NCBI GenBank assembly: GCA_024234055.1
Contig: JACKOW010000007.1
Coordinates: forward strand, 155,450-219,449
Source of the DNA: Rhodanobacteraceae bacterium
GTDB lineage: Bacteria; Pseudomonadota; Gammaproteobacteria; Xanthomonadales; SZUA-5
Direction: 5' to 3'
Length of the DNA: 64,000 bases
Every line of letters starts with the position of its first letter. The stretch's first letter is position 1. A model generated the notes under the pieces. That model had not been told where the DNA came from. It did not search any database and saw only the letters and a program-made list of their open reading frames with translations. This document shows positions 51,584-59,820 of this stretch, piece after piece. A program made the position numbers and the translations under genes.

Positions 51584-52015
51584 TTACTCAGTCTTGAGTG
51601 ATCCGACGTCCAGCTTGTCGCCCAGTTGAGCCCCGATGTTGTTGGCGGTACCCGCATTCAACTCCAGCACATAGCGCGCTGGCGCCCCGCTGGGGTAGCT
51701 CGGACACTGATTTCCCAGCGAGCACGGGGGCGTATTCAGGCTCCATCCCACCAAGGACCAGCTTTGATCGAAATACAGGATGTCCAGCGGAATACGGGTG
51801 TTCTTCATCCAGAAGGCCTGTGGTTCCTGACGCTCGAACAGGAACAACATGCCGGCATCGGCGTCCAGATGCTCTCGGTACATCAACCCGCGCGTGCGTT
51901 CGGCGTCATCGTCGGCGATCTCAACCCGGAAGGCATGGTCACGCAGGACCACCACCGGCGTAGAGGTGGTGCATGCCGCGGATGCCAATACCATCAGTGC
52001 CCACAGCCAGCGCAT
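51584..52015 (-). CDS. DUF192-family lipoprotein
   Basis: 143 residues. The start ATG 52015 (GGAAGGA about 9 bases upstream) gives MRWLWALMVLASAACTTST, a lipobox with Cys15. The DUF192 core is FRVEIADDDAERTRGLMYRE, GMLFLFERQEPQAFWMKNTR and IPLDILYFD. The family is small, exported and of unproven function; some members sit near envelope-stress or CspA-like genes. A further in-frame start upstream (52072) would mask the signal peptide. Confidence 0.88.
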   Translation of the reverse strand: MRWLWALMVLASAACTTSTPVVVLRDHAFRVEIADDDAERTRGLMYREHLDADAGMLFLFERQEPQAFWMKNTRIPLDILYFDQSWSLVGWSLNTPPCSLGNQCPSYPSGAPARYVLELNAGTANNIGAQLGDKLDVGSLKTE

Positions 52016-52123
52016 GCGTGTCCATCCTTCCGTTGGGAATCCCGCGACCATGCTAACCCGCGGACTTCGCAAAATCTTCTGATGAAGCCATTTCGATCTG
52101 CGCCACGTCCTGCCGGCCCTGCC

Positions 52124-52732
52124 TCAGACGGGTCGAATCAGTCTGAAGGTGAGATTGATCCGCTCGGCCATGGGCGTCCGCGTCTTGTCGATGGCGTGCT
52201 GATAGAGCGCCTGAGTCTGCCCCGCCATCACCAGCAGGCTGCCATGCTCCAGCGCCAGCGACAGCCTGATTGCTTCCGGGGAACGCGAGCGAAATCGAAT
52301 GGACCGGGTTGCCCCCAGGCTGACCGAAGCGATGACCGGCGCAGGCCCGAGTTCGGCTTCGTTATCGGCATGCCAACCCATGCTGTCCGCCCCACTTCGA
52401 TAGCGGTTGACCAGCACGCTGTTGAAGGCGCACCCGAGATCGTCTTGCAGCCGCTCGCGCAGGGACTGAAGCGTGCAGGTCCAGGGCAGCGGCTCATGGC
52501 GGACACGCGAATAGCGATAGGCCGCGCCCGGATCGCCTATCCAGGCCGACAGTCGCGGCGCCGGAATCTCGCGCCCGAACATCCGCACCCGATGTTGGCT
52601 GTAAGGCACCTCCTGCAACAAGGCATCGAAAGCGGCGTCGGCAACAGCGGCTGGCAGCCATACCCGCCGGTAGCTAACGCTGGCGCCGGGCAGACCAAGA
52701 TCGACCATCCCCGACAGGTGCCTGATCATCAT
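52124..52732 (-). CDS. alkB: AlkB-family 2-oxoglutarate/Fe(II) dioxygenase
   Basis: Repairs 1-methyladenine and 3-methylcytosine by oxidative demethylation. The 202-residue protein carries the HxD iron motif in GWHADNEAELG, SVSLGATRSIRFRSR, the distal His in LYQHAIDKT and the 2-oxoglutarate-binding RINLTFRLI. The shorter AlkB2/ALKBH2-like form, lacking the E. coli Ada-linked context. Starts with two adjacent ATGs (52732, 52729). Confidence 0.93.
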   Translation of the reverse strand: MMIRHLSGMVDLGLPGASVSYRRVWLPAAVADAAFDALLQEVPYSQHRVRMFGREIPAPRLSAWIGDPGAAYRYSRVRHEPLPWTCTLQSLRERLQDDLGCAFNSVLVNRYRSGADSMGWHADNEAELGPAPVIASVSLGATRSIRFRSRSPEAIRLSLALEHGSLLVMAGQTQALYQHAIDKTRTPMAERINLTFRLIRPV

Positions 52733-52806
52733 CGGCGCCTGATCAGACGCGGCGACGATGCTGCAGACAGCGCCGCAGCGCCGCCGCAGCTCTCATGACT
52801 GCCGTG

Positions 52807-53136
52807 CTATTCCTCGACCAGTACCGCGTCCGGCGCATGCTTGCCCACCGAAGCCATGCCGTTGTCGCATGAGGCGTCGCTCGCATACATCTGGCTTTGT
52901 CCGATGATCTGATGATTGCCGGCCTTCAGCACGAAATAGGGCCGTCCATCCTTGGCGGTGCGCTTCTCGAAGCGCGTGGCATCGGCTGAGTTCTTGCGCA
53001 CCGATTCAATGCCATTCAGACATCCATCGCGAGAGGTGTAGCCCTCGCTGGCGAGGATGGTCTGTCCGTTGCTGGCGCACAGGCAGAATTGAAATTCACC
53101 GTTGGATCGACGGCTGACCACGAACTTTCCGGACAT
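52807..53136 (-). CDS. YegP-family (DUF1508) protein
   Basis: 109 residues with two tandem DUF1508 repeats: KFVVSRRSNGEFQFCLCASN...ILASEGYTSRDGCLNGIESV and RPYFVLKAGNHQIIGQSQMY...ASDASCDNGMASV. Start ATG 53136 with GGGAG 6 bases upstream. The family is a small cytoplasmic beta-rich fold, unknown role. Confidence 0.9.
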   Translation of the reverse strand: MSGKFVVSRRSNGEFQFCLCASNGQTILASEGYTSRDGCLNGIESVRKNSADATRFEKRTAKDGRPYFVLKAGNHQIIGQSQMYASDASCDNGMASVGKHAPDAVLVEE

Positions 53137-53245
53137 GCGTGACTCCCGATGCGAAGATCGAAATCCGATCGCCGCAAGTCTGCCTGACAATGCGGGCGAC
53201 AGGCCAGTAACGAAACTTCAGATCGCGCTGCATTCTCGCAAGCAT

Positions 53246-53280
53246 GCGGCGCCGGTCGCGCCGCGAGGGCGCTCCTACGA
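53246..53280. repeat. single R2 core
   Basis: One GCGCCGGTCGCGCCGCGAGG then GCGCTCCTAC core in the gap between yegP and the amidase gene, without the tandem copies seen elsewhere. Confidence 0.7.
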
Positions 53281-53322
53281 TCGGCTGTTCATGGCCCGGT
53301 GGAAACTACTCGCGGGAGCCGA

Positions 53323-54693
53323 TCAGTGCGTTCCAAGCAGCGCTTCGATGCGCTCCGCCAGCGCCATCAACTGCAGATCACTACCCATCGGCCCGAGCAG
53401 TTGCAGCCCCAGCGGCATGCCGTCCTTCGACAGTCCCATCGGCAGACTCAAGGCGGGAATGCCGGCGAAGTTGGCAAAACTGGTGAGATCGGCCTGGTTC
53501 ACGGGTACCGCGCTGCCGAAGGGAAAGGCCGCCTGCGGTGTGGTCGGCGTCAGCAGCACGTCGACGCGGGCAAACACCTCGCGGGCCTTGACCACAGCGC
53601 AATCCAGCAACTGCCGGGCGGCGGCCAGATCCACCGCGCTGCGCGATCGGGCAAAGGCCAGCATCTGCCGCAAGGCCGGGGAAAACTGTTCCGGCTGCGC
53701 TGCCAGATCGGCGGCGTGCACCAGATTCATTTCCGCCTCGCACAGCAATAGTCCTGCGCGACGGGAGCGACCGAAGTCGACATCATCAAAAGCCACTCCC
53801 TCGGTTCTGGGCAGCAAGCTGCCGAGGCGCACCACAGTCCGCTGGAAGCAGTCGATCACGTCGGCATCCACGCCGTGACTGCGCAGATCGCCGAGCACCC
53901 CCACCCGCAGGCGCTCGGGCGCGCGCTCGGCATGGGCCAGCGGCACCAGACGAGACTGCGGATCGTGCAGATCCACGCCCGAGATCTGCTGCAACACTGC
54001 GGCCAGATCCTCGCAACTGCGTGCCATCGGACCGACATGATCCAGTCGGTGCGAGGCCGGCACCAGCCCGCGCTGTGACACTCGCCCGGCGCTGGGCTTC
54101 AGGGCCACGACACCGCAATAGGCAGCGGGTATGCGCACCGAACCCATGCTGTCGGTGCCGAGGCTTAGCGCGCACAGATGCGCCGCCAGGGCGGCTGCAG
54201 AGCCGCCGCTGGAACCGCCCGGCGTGTATCCGAGCCGCAGCGGGTTATGACAAGGACCATAGAAGGGATTGTCGCTGTCCGCGCCCAGAGCACCCTCATG
54301 CAGATGCAGCTTGCCCAGGATCACCGCACCGGCACGGCGCAGTTTGGCCACACAGTGGGCGTCCTCGGAAGCCATTCGTTGCCGTCGCACTTCCAGGCCA
54401 GCCGTGAGCGGCATGCCGGCCACGGCAATATTGTCCTTGATGCCAAAGGGGATGCCATCGAGCGGATGATGCGCGTTGCCGCGGGCGCGGCGCTCGTCGC
54501 TGGCCGCTGCCTGGGCCAGGGCACCGGCCTCGTCCACATGCAGATAGGCATTGATCTGATGGTTGAAGCGCGCAATCTGTTCCAGGTAGGCGCTCGTCAG
54601 CTCAACCGCACTGAGCCGTCCGGCCGCCAGTTCCGCAGCTGCAGCCACCGCGCCAAGCGCGGCCGGATGAGCCTCGGGCGGGCGAAAGTTCAC
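53323..54693 (-). CDS. amidase-signature family hydrolase
   Basis: 456 residues. The Ser-cisSer-Lys triad is visible as Lys in LDGIPFGIKDNIAVAG, and the Ser pair in YTPGGSSGGSAAALAA and GTDSMGSVRIPAAYCG. AtzF/GatA-like size, but no gatB/gatC is near, so it is a stand-alone amidase of unknown substrate. Starts with GTG 54693 that overlaps the peptidase stop (GTGA), suggesting translational coupling with it. Confidence 0.9.
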   Translation of the reverse strand: MNFRPPEAHPAALGAVAAAAELAAGRLSAVELTSAYLEQIARFNHQINAYLHVDEAGALAQAAASDERRARGNAHHPLDGIPFGIKDNIAVAGMPLTAGLEVRRQRMASEDAHCVAKLRRAGAVILGKLHLHEGALGADSDNPFYGPCHNPLRLGYTPGGSSGGSAAALAAHLCALSLGTDSMGSVRIPAAYCGVVALKPSAGRVSQRGLVPASHRLDHVGPMARSCEDLAAVLQQISGVDLHDPQSRLVPLAHAERAPERLRVGVLGDLRSHGVDADVIDCFQRTVVRLGSLLPRTEGVAFDDVDFGRSRRAGLLLCEAEMNLVHAADLAAQPEQFSPALRQMLAFARSRSAVDLAAARQLLDCAVVKAREVFARVDVLLTPTTPQAAFPFGSAVPVNQADLTSFANFAGIPALSLPMGLSKDGMPLGLQLLGPMGSDLQLMALAERIEALLGTH

Positions 54694-56693
54694 GGCGCTG
54701 TCGGCAGCAGATGCTGATCCAGAAACTGGATCACAGCCTCGGTCATGCGGTCACGGTTGGACTTCTTGCGGAAGCCGTGACCTTCATCCAGGGCCAGCAT
54801 GAACCAGGCGGTTTCACCGTTGTCGCGCACCGCCTCGAGAATCTGTTCGGCCTCGCTGCGGGGCACGCGCGGATCATTGGCGCCCTGGATGACGAACAGC
54901 GGCCGCCGGATCTGATGTGCCTGGGTCAAGGGCGAAATCTCGTGCAGGAACTGGCGCATCTCCGGATCGCGCTCGTCGCCATATTCGGGTCTGCGCTGGT
55001 CGACTCGGTAGGGATTGGTGTTTTCCAGGAAGGTCACGAAATTGCTGATGCCGACGATGTCGACACCGGCCCGCAGAAACTCCGAATAGCGGACCATCGA
55101 GGCCAGCACCATGTAGCCACCGTAGCTGCCACCGTAGACCGCGACACGCTTGGCATCGAATTCACCCTGAGTGCCGATCCAGCCGATCAAGGCGCCGATG
55201 TCCAGCACCGAATCTTCGCGTTTGCGGCCGTTGTCGAGCGCCAGATAGTTCTTGCCGTAGCCGGAGGACCCTCGCACATTCGGCACTACCACGGCGACAC
55301 CACGTTCGCGCACCAGGAACTGGATGAACTCGCTGAAACGCGGTCGCGCCTGCGATTCCGGGCCACCATGAATCATGATCAGCACCGGGAAGGGCCCATC
55401 GCCCACGGGCGTGTAGACATGGGCCGGAATCTGCCGGGGTGTGTTCATCTTGTCCGGATCGGTGTCGAAGGCACCGTAGCGGATGATGCGGGGCATCACG
55501 AACTGGTTGGGGTCGATTCCGCCGGTCTCGCCGTGGGTCCAGCGGGTCAGCGTTCCCGAATTGAGCGTGCGCGAAAACACATCCCCCGGTACTTGCGGAC
55601 CACTGACGGTGAAGCCGATCTCGGTGCCTGCCCGGTTGAACAGCGCTCTGGGAATCACCCCCTGATCGAGCACGACCGAGCTGATTTCCTGCATGCTGTT
55701 GTGGCGGTCGTAGATCTTCACCGTGCTGCTCGCATCCACGTTGCGCAATACGGCGAGATAGCGCCCGTCGGCGCTCAGATCGATGCCTTCGATATCCCAG
55801 ATGTCGCGCGTGAACAGTGGCACCACCACACCGGTATCCATTTCGATGCGCACCAGACCCACCGACTCCCCGAGGGCGTCACTGATCACGAAGACATTGC
55901 GGCCGTCACGGTCAAAGCGGGCGTCGCCGTCGAAACTGGTGTCGCCACCCACTTGCAGTCGGCGCAACTGACCCGTGCCGATGTCCAGCACGAAGATGCG
56001 GGCATCGCTGATCGAGAACCGTTGCTGCACCAGCAATTGACTGCCATCCGGCGAGAAATCCAGCGGGTACCAGGAGCCGCCTTCCTTGAGCACCAGCCGA
56101 TGCGGCTCGATATCGGTCATGTCGCCCACCCAGATATCGAAGTCGCGACTGTTGCGGGCGGTGCTGGAATAGGCAAAATGTCGGCCGTCGGGGGCCACGA
56201 CCACGCTTTCATTGCGCGATTTGCCATCAGTCAGCATGCGCGTGCGGCCATCGGCAAAACTCAGGAAGTGCAGCTGGTAGTACTCGTTGCCACCCACATC
56301 CTTGGCAAAGATGGCGCCATTGACCGCAGGATTCGGACTGATCCAGGCCTGCACCACCGGCTCGTCAAAGAAAGTCAGCTGTGTACGCATGCCATCGGGC
56401 TGGTTGATCCTGGCCAGCTGGGGCACGTCGCCGAAACGCAGCGACACCAGAATGCCCGAATCATCCGGCAGCCACCCGAGCAGATCGGCCGGCCTCGTGT
56501 TCTGGTAGCGGGCCAGTCGCTCGCCGAGCTCGGCCGAGCGCTCGGGCACGCCGTCCAGGACCAGATTGCCGCTGACGGCCGCGCGCGGTGCCTCGACCGC
56601 CACTGGCTTGGGCGCTGTGGCGCAGGCACCGGCGAGGACTGCCAGCAAGGCGACGGTGATCGATTTCCACAAGCTCATCGGCGTCTGGTCCAT
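54690..56693 (-). CDS. S9-family prolyl oligopeptidase-like lipoprotein
   Basis: 667 residues. A lipoprotein signal (SITVALLAVLAGACATAP, Cys about 24) precedes a beta-propeller (about 60-400, with repeated DGxxxxxS blades) and an alpha/beta hydrolase domain with the catalytic Ser in VYGGSYGGYMVLASM, Asp in IQGANDPRVPRSEAEQI and His in DEGHGFRKKSN. HGGPESQARPRF is the oxyanion region. A dipeptidyl/acylaminoacyl peptidase; peptides and the coupled amidase may act in nutrient scavenging. ATG 56693 used; ATG 56678 is possible. Confidence 0.92.
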   Translation of the reverse strand: MDQTPMSLWKSITVALLAVLAGACATAPKPVAVEAPRAAVSGNLVLDGVPERSAELGERLARYQNTRPADLLGWLPDDSGILVSLRFGDVPQLARINQPDGMRTQLTFFDEPVVQAWISPNPAVNGAIFAKDVGGNEYYQLHFLSFADGRTRMLTDGKSRNESVVVAPDGRHFAYSSTARNSRDFDIWVGDMTDIEPHRLVLKEGGSWYPLDFSPDGSQLLVQQRFSISDARIFVLDIGTGQLRRLQVGGDTSFDGDARFDRDGRNVFVISDALGESVGLVRIEMDTGVVVPLFTRDIWDIEGIDLSADGRYLAVLRNVDASSTVKIYDRHNSMQEISSVVLDQGVIPRALFNRAGTEIGFTVSGPQVPGDVFSRTLNSGTLTRWTHGETGGIDPNQFVMPRIIRYGAFDTDPDKMNTPRQIPAHVYTPVGDGPFPVLIMIHGGPESQARPRFSEFIQFLVRERGVAVVVPNVRGSSGYGKNYLALDNGRKREDSVLDIGALIGWIGTQGEFDAKRVAVYGGSYGGYMVLASMVRYSEFLRAGVDIVGISNFVTFLENTNPYRVDQRRPEYGDERDPEMRQFLHEISPLTQAHQIRRPLFVIQGANDPRVPRSEAEQILEAVRDNGETAWFMLALDEGHGFRKKSNRDRMTEAVIQFLDQHLLPTAP

Positions 56694-56864
56694 TGTTTCG
56701 TAGCCGCGAAGTATAGGCATGTGGCTTGCGCTGGGGCCGGCTGCGCAGACCCAACGCGGGCACGTCGGCCGTTTTTTGCGGATCCGTGATGCGTCACGGG
56801 ATAGAATCGGGACATTCAGCGCGTACGCGCCGCCCTCTTCCCCCCTGTCGGAGTCAAGCACACC

Positions 56865-58028
56865 ATGAACTTTGCGTTCACCGAAGAGCAATTGATGATC
56901 CAGGACATTGCCCGGCGCATTGCCGCCGAGCGCATTGCACCGATCGCCGCCGATTTCGACAAGAGTGGCGAGTTTCCGATGGAAACCATCAAGGTCCTGG
57001 GCGAAAACGGGCTGATGGGCATCGAAGTGCCCCAGGAGTACGGCGGCGCCGGGCTGGATTCGATCGCCTATGCCCTGGCCATGATCGAAATCGCCGCGGC
57101 CGACTGCGCTCATTCGACGATCATGAGTGTCAACAACACGCTTTATTGCAATGGATTGCTGAAGTACGGCAACGAAGCGCAGAAGCATCGCTATGTCACG
57201 CCGATTGCCACCGGCAAGGCCATCGGCGCCTTTGCCCTGACCGAACCGCAATCGGGTTCGGATGCGTCCTCGATGCGCATCCGTGCCGTCGCTTCGCCCG
57301 ATGGCAGCTATTACACCGTCAACGGCAAGAAGAGCTGGATCACCTCGGGCCCGGTGGCCAAGTACATCATGCTGTTCGCAATGACCGATCCGACCCGCGG
57401 CGCCAAGGGCATCAGCGCCTTCATCGTCGACACCGAGCGTGAAGGCTTCCATCGCGGCAAGACCGAACCCAAGCTCGGCATCCGCGCCTCGGCCACCTGC
57501 GAGATCGAATTCACCGATTACAAGATCCCCGCTGAAGACCGCATCAGCAAGGAAGGCGATGGCTTCAAGATCTCGATGGGCGTGCTCGATGCCGGCCGTA
57601 TCGGCATCGCCGCGCAGGCGGTTGGTCTGGCCCGAGCTGCCTACGAGGCCAGTCTGGTCTACGCCCGCGACCGCAAGGCCTTCGGTCAGTCGATCGGCTC
57701 CTTCCAGATGATCCAGTCCAAGATTGCCGACATGAAGATGCGCATCGACGCCGCCTGGCTGCTGACCCTGCGCGCCGCCTGGGCCAAGCAGCAGTCGATG
57801 AAGACTGGCGCCCGCTTCTCCACCGAAGCCTCCTGCGCCAAGCTGTTTGCCTCGGAAACGGCGATGTTCGTCACCCACCAGGCCATCCAGATCCACGGCG
57901 GCATGGGATATTCGAAGGAAATGCCGCTGGAGCGCTATTTCCGCGATGCCAAGATCACCGAGATCTACGAAGGCACCAGCGAGATCCAGCGCCTGGTGAT
58001 CGCCCGCAACGAGACTGGCTTGCGCTGA
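56865..58028 (+). CDS. acyl-CoA dehydrogenase (short-chain type)
   Basis: First step of fatty or branched-chain acyl-CoA oxidation, giving electrons to ETF. 387 residues: FALTEPQSGSDASSMRIRAV and the NGKKSWITSG segment bind FAD, and the catalytic base is in ITEIYEGTSEIQRLVIARN (the Glu in YEGTSE). Close to the butyryl/isovaleryl-CoA group; exact substrate is not decided. GGAG lies 11 bases before the ATG. Divergent from the S9 peptidase. A 1190-codon open frame on the opposite strand is a GC artefact. Confidence 0.94.
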   Translation: MNFAFTEEQLMIQDIARRIAAERIAPIAADFDKSGEFPMETIKVLGENGLMGIEVPQEYGGAGLDSIAYALAMIEIAAADCAHSTIMSVNNTLYCNGLLKYGNEAQKHRYVTPIATGKAIGAFALTEPQSGSDASSMRIRAVASPDGSYYTVNGKKSWITSGPVAKYIMLFAMTDPTRGAKGISAFIVDTEREGFHRGKTEPKLGIRASATCEIEFTDYKIPAEDRISKEGDGFKISMGVLDAGRIGIAAQAVGLARAAYEASLVYARDRKAFGQSIGSFQMIQSKIADMKMRIDAAWLLTLRAAWAKQQSMKTGARFSTEASCAKLFASETAMFVTHQAIQIHGGMGYSKEMPLERYFRDAKITEIYEGTSEIQRLVIARNETGLR

Positions 58029-58035
58029 GGACGGC

Positions 58036-58260
58036 GTACGAGGGCACGAGGGCACGAGGGCACGAGGGCACGAAAAGGCTGGCACAGTGCACGCTGCTGG
58101 CGCCACCTGTGGGAGCGGGCTCTGCCCGCGAGCTCTTCCCGGGGTTGTCTGGAAGCAGTCGCGGGCAGAGCCCGCTCCCACAGGGAAGGCAGATGCTCCG
58201 CGCCGTTTCGTGCCCTCTCGCCCTCGTGCCCTCCTGCCCTCTTGCCCTCGTGCCCTCGCC
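58036..58260. repeat. nested repeat block: GAGGGCAC arms around an R1 palindrome
   Basis: Outer arms are a short tandem GAGGGCAC array (58036-58074) and its inverted counterpart CCCTCGTGCCCTC...CTTGCCCTCGTGCCCTCG (58214-58258). Between them is an R1 copy (58107-58183, CCTGTGGGAGCGGGCTCTGC to GAGCCCGCTCCCACAGG). The nested symmetry puts a double cruciform between the convergent acyl-CoA dehydrogenase and mgtE. Confidence 0.8.
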
Positions 58261-58265
58261 AAACG

Positions 58266-59624
58266 CTACAGCAGAAACATCGTCCCCAGCCCCAGAAACG
58301 CCAGGAATCCGATCACATCGGTAACGGTGGTCAGCACCACGCCGCCGGCCAGGGCTGGATCGACGGCAAAGCGTTTGAGCACCAGCGGTATCAGCACGCC
58401 TGAGAAGGCCGCGAACAGCAAGTTGATGATGATGGCAGCGGCGATGACCGCTGCAATGCGCCAGTCACCAAACCAGGCCCAGGCCACCAGCGCGATCACC
58501 AGCGCCCAGAGCAGACCGTTGAGGGCACCGATGGCCAGTTCGCGAGAGACCAGATCGCGGGCGTTGTCCCAACTGACCTGACCGAGAGCGAGGCCGCGTA
58601 CGATCAGCGTCAGCGTCTGCGTGCCAGCCACGCCACCCATGCTGGCCACCACTGGCATCAGCACCGCCAGCGCCACGATCTGTTCCAGCGTGTGGGCAAA
58701 CTTGCCGATCACCCAGGCGGCCAGAAAGGCAGTCAGCAGATTGATGCCCAGCCACACGGCGCGGCGCTTGCTGGCCAGCGCCACTGGCGCAAACATGTCT
58801 TCTTCTTCATTGAGGCCGGCCATGGACATCAGATCGTGCTCGGCGCGGTCGCGTACCAGGTCGATGACGTCGTCGACCGTGATACGGCCGACCAGGCGGT
58901 TGTCGCCATCGACCACCGGGGCCGACACATAGCGGTTGTTCTCGAATTCCTCGGCTACGTGTTCCAGCGAGGCACTGGCGCGGATGGCCGGGTGCGAGTC
59001 ATCGACGATTTCGGCAATGGTGCGCTCGGGCGCCGAGGTCAGCAGCGCAGTCAGCGCCACCCGACCGATGTAGCGGCCATTGCGATTGATGACGAACAGA
59101 TGATCGGTGTGTTCGGGCATCTCGTCGTGCATGCGCAGAAAGCGCAGTACCACATCGACGGCGACGTCGGCGCGCACCGTGATCACGTCGGTGTTCATCA
59201 GACGGCCGGCGCTGTCTTCCGGGTACGACAGCACCTGCTCCAGGCGATCGCGGTTCTCGCGATCCATGCCCCGCAGCAATTCCTCGATCAGCTGCTGCGG
59301 CAGGTCTTCAACCAGATCTGCGAGGTCATCGATATCCAGCGAATTCAGTGCTGAGATGAGTTCCTCGTTGTCCATTTCGCGCACGAGGCTGTCACGCACC
59401 TCGTCAGCCACATGGACCAGCACCTCACCATCATCGTCCGGATCGACCAGACCCCAGACCACACGGCGCTTGTCAGGCCGCAGTGATTCCAGCACCCGCG
59501 CGATCTCACCGGCCGTGAGCGTGTCCAACATGCGCTTGACCGGCGCCAGTCGCCCGCTTTCCAGGGCTTCGGAGAGCAGACGCAGCTGGCGCGTCTTGCG
59601 ATCGTAAAACTCGCTCTCGCTCAT
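58266..59624 (-). CDS. mgtE: MgtE-family magnesium transporter
   Basis: 452 residues. The MgtE N domain (about 20-125: EIARVLESLRPDKRRVVWGL), a CBS pair (about 135-255: LMNTDVITVRADVAVDVVLR and FVINRNGRYIGRVALT), a plug helix and five membrane helices with the Mg-path segment GVAGTQTLTLIVRGLALGQV. AGGAG 8 bases before the ATG at 59624. Convergent with the acyl-CoA dehydrogenase; the family is gated by intracellular Mg2+. Confidence 0.95.
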   Translation of the reverse strand: MSESEFYDRKTRQLRLLSEALESGRLAPVKRMLDTLTAGEIARVLESLRPDKRRVVWGLVDPDDDGEVLVHVADEVRDSLVREMDNEELISALNSLDIDDLADLVEDLPQQLIEELLRGMDRENRDRLEQVLSYPEDSAGRLMNTDVITVRADVAVDVVLRFLRMHDEMPEHTDHLFVINRNGRYIGRVALTALLTSAPERTIAEIVDDSHPAIRASASLEHVAEEFENNRYVSAPVVDGDNRLVGRITVDDVIDLVRDRAEHDLMSMAGLNEEEDMFAPVALASKRRAVWLGINLLTAFLAAWVIGKFAHTLEQIVALAVLMPVVASMGGVAGTQTLTLIVRGLALGQVSWDNARDLVSRELAIGALNGLLWALVIALVAWAWFGDWRIAAVIAAAIIINLLFAAFSGVLIPLVLKRFAVDPALAGGVVLTTVTDVIGFLAFLGLGTMFLL

Positions 59625-59820
59625 TCCGTCTACTCCTGTGCGGCCGTGGCCGGCAGCATACGGAAGTGCGCGTGGAAGCGAAGCTCAGCCCGACCCCAAC
59701 TGCCTTGATTCAGTCAGGCTTGGGGGCGTTGAGTGCGGGGCACGGGGAAAAGGCTACGGGCCTAGGGCTATCACAGACGCCGACTTGTCCCGACATTCCC
59801 TGCCGAGTTCCACGCGGGAC

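Noticed and set aside
53102..53878. Plus-strand open frame across the yegP-amidase gap and the amidase 3' end
   Set aside because: Its sequence is the reverse of the amidase gene plus an R2 repeat; nothing recognisable.
56694..58262. Very long open frame on the minus strand, continuous with the S9 peptidase and reaching across the acyl-CoA dehydrogenase
   Set aside because: It is antisense to a clear acyl-CoA dehydrogenase; its translation has no known motif, and the peptidase has its own start with a lipoprotein signal at 56693. High GC keeps the reverse frame open.
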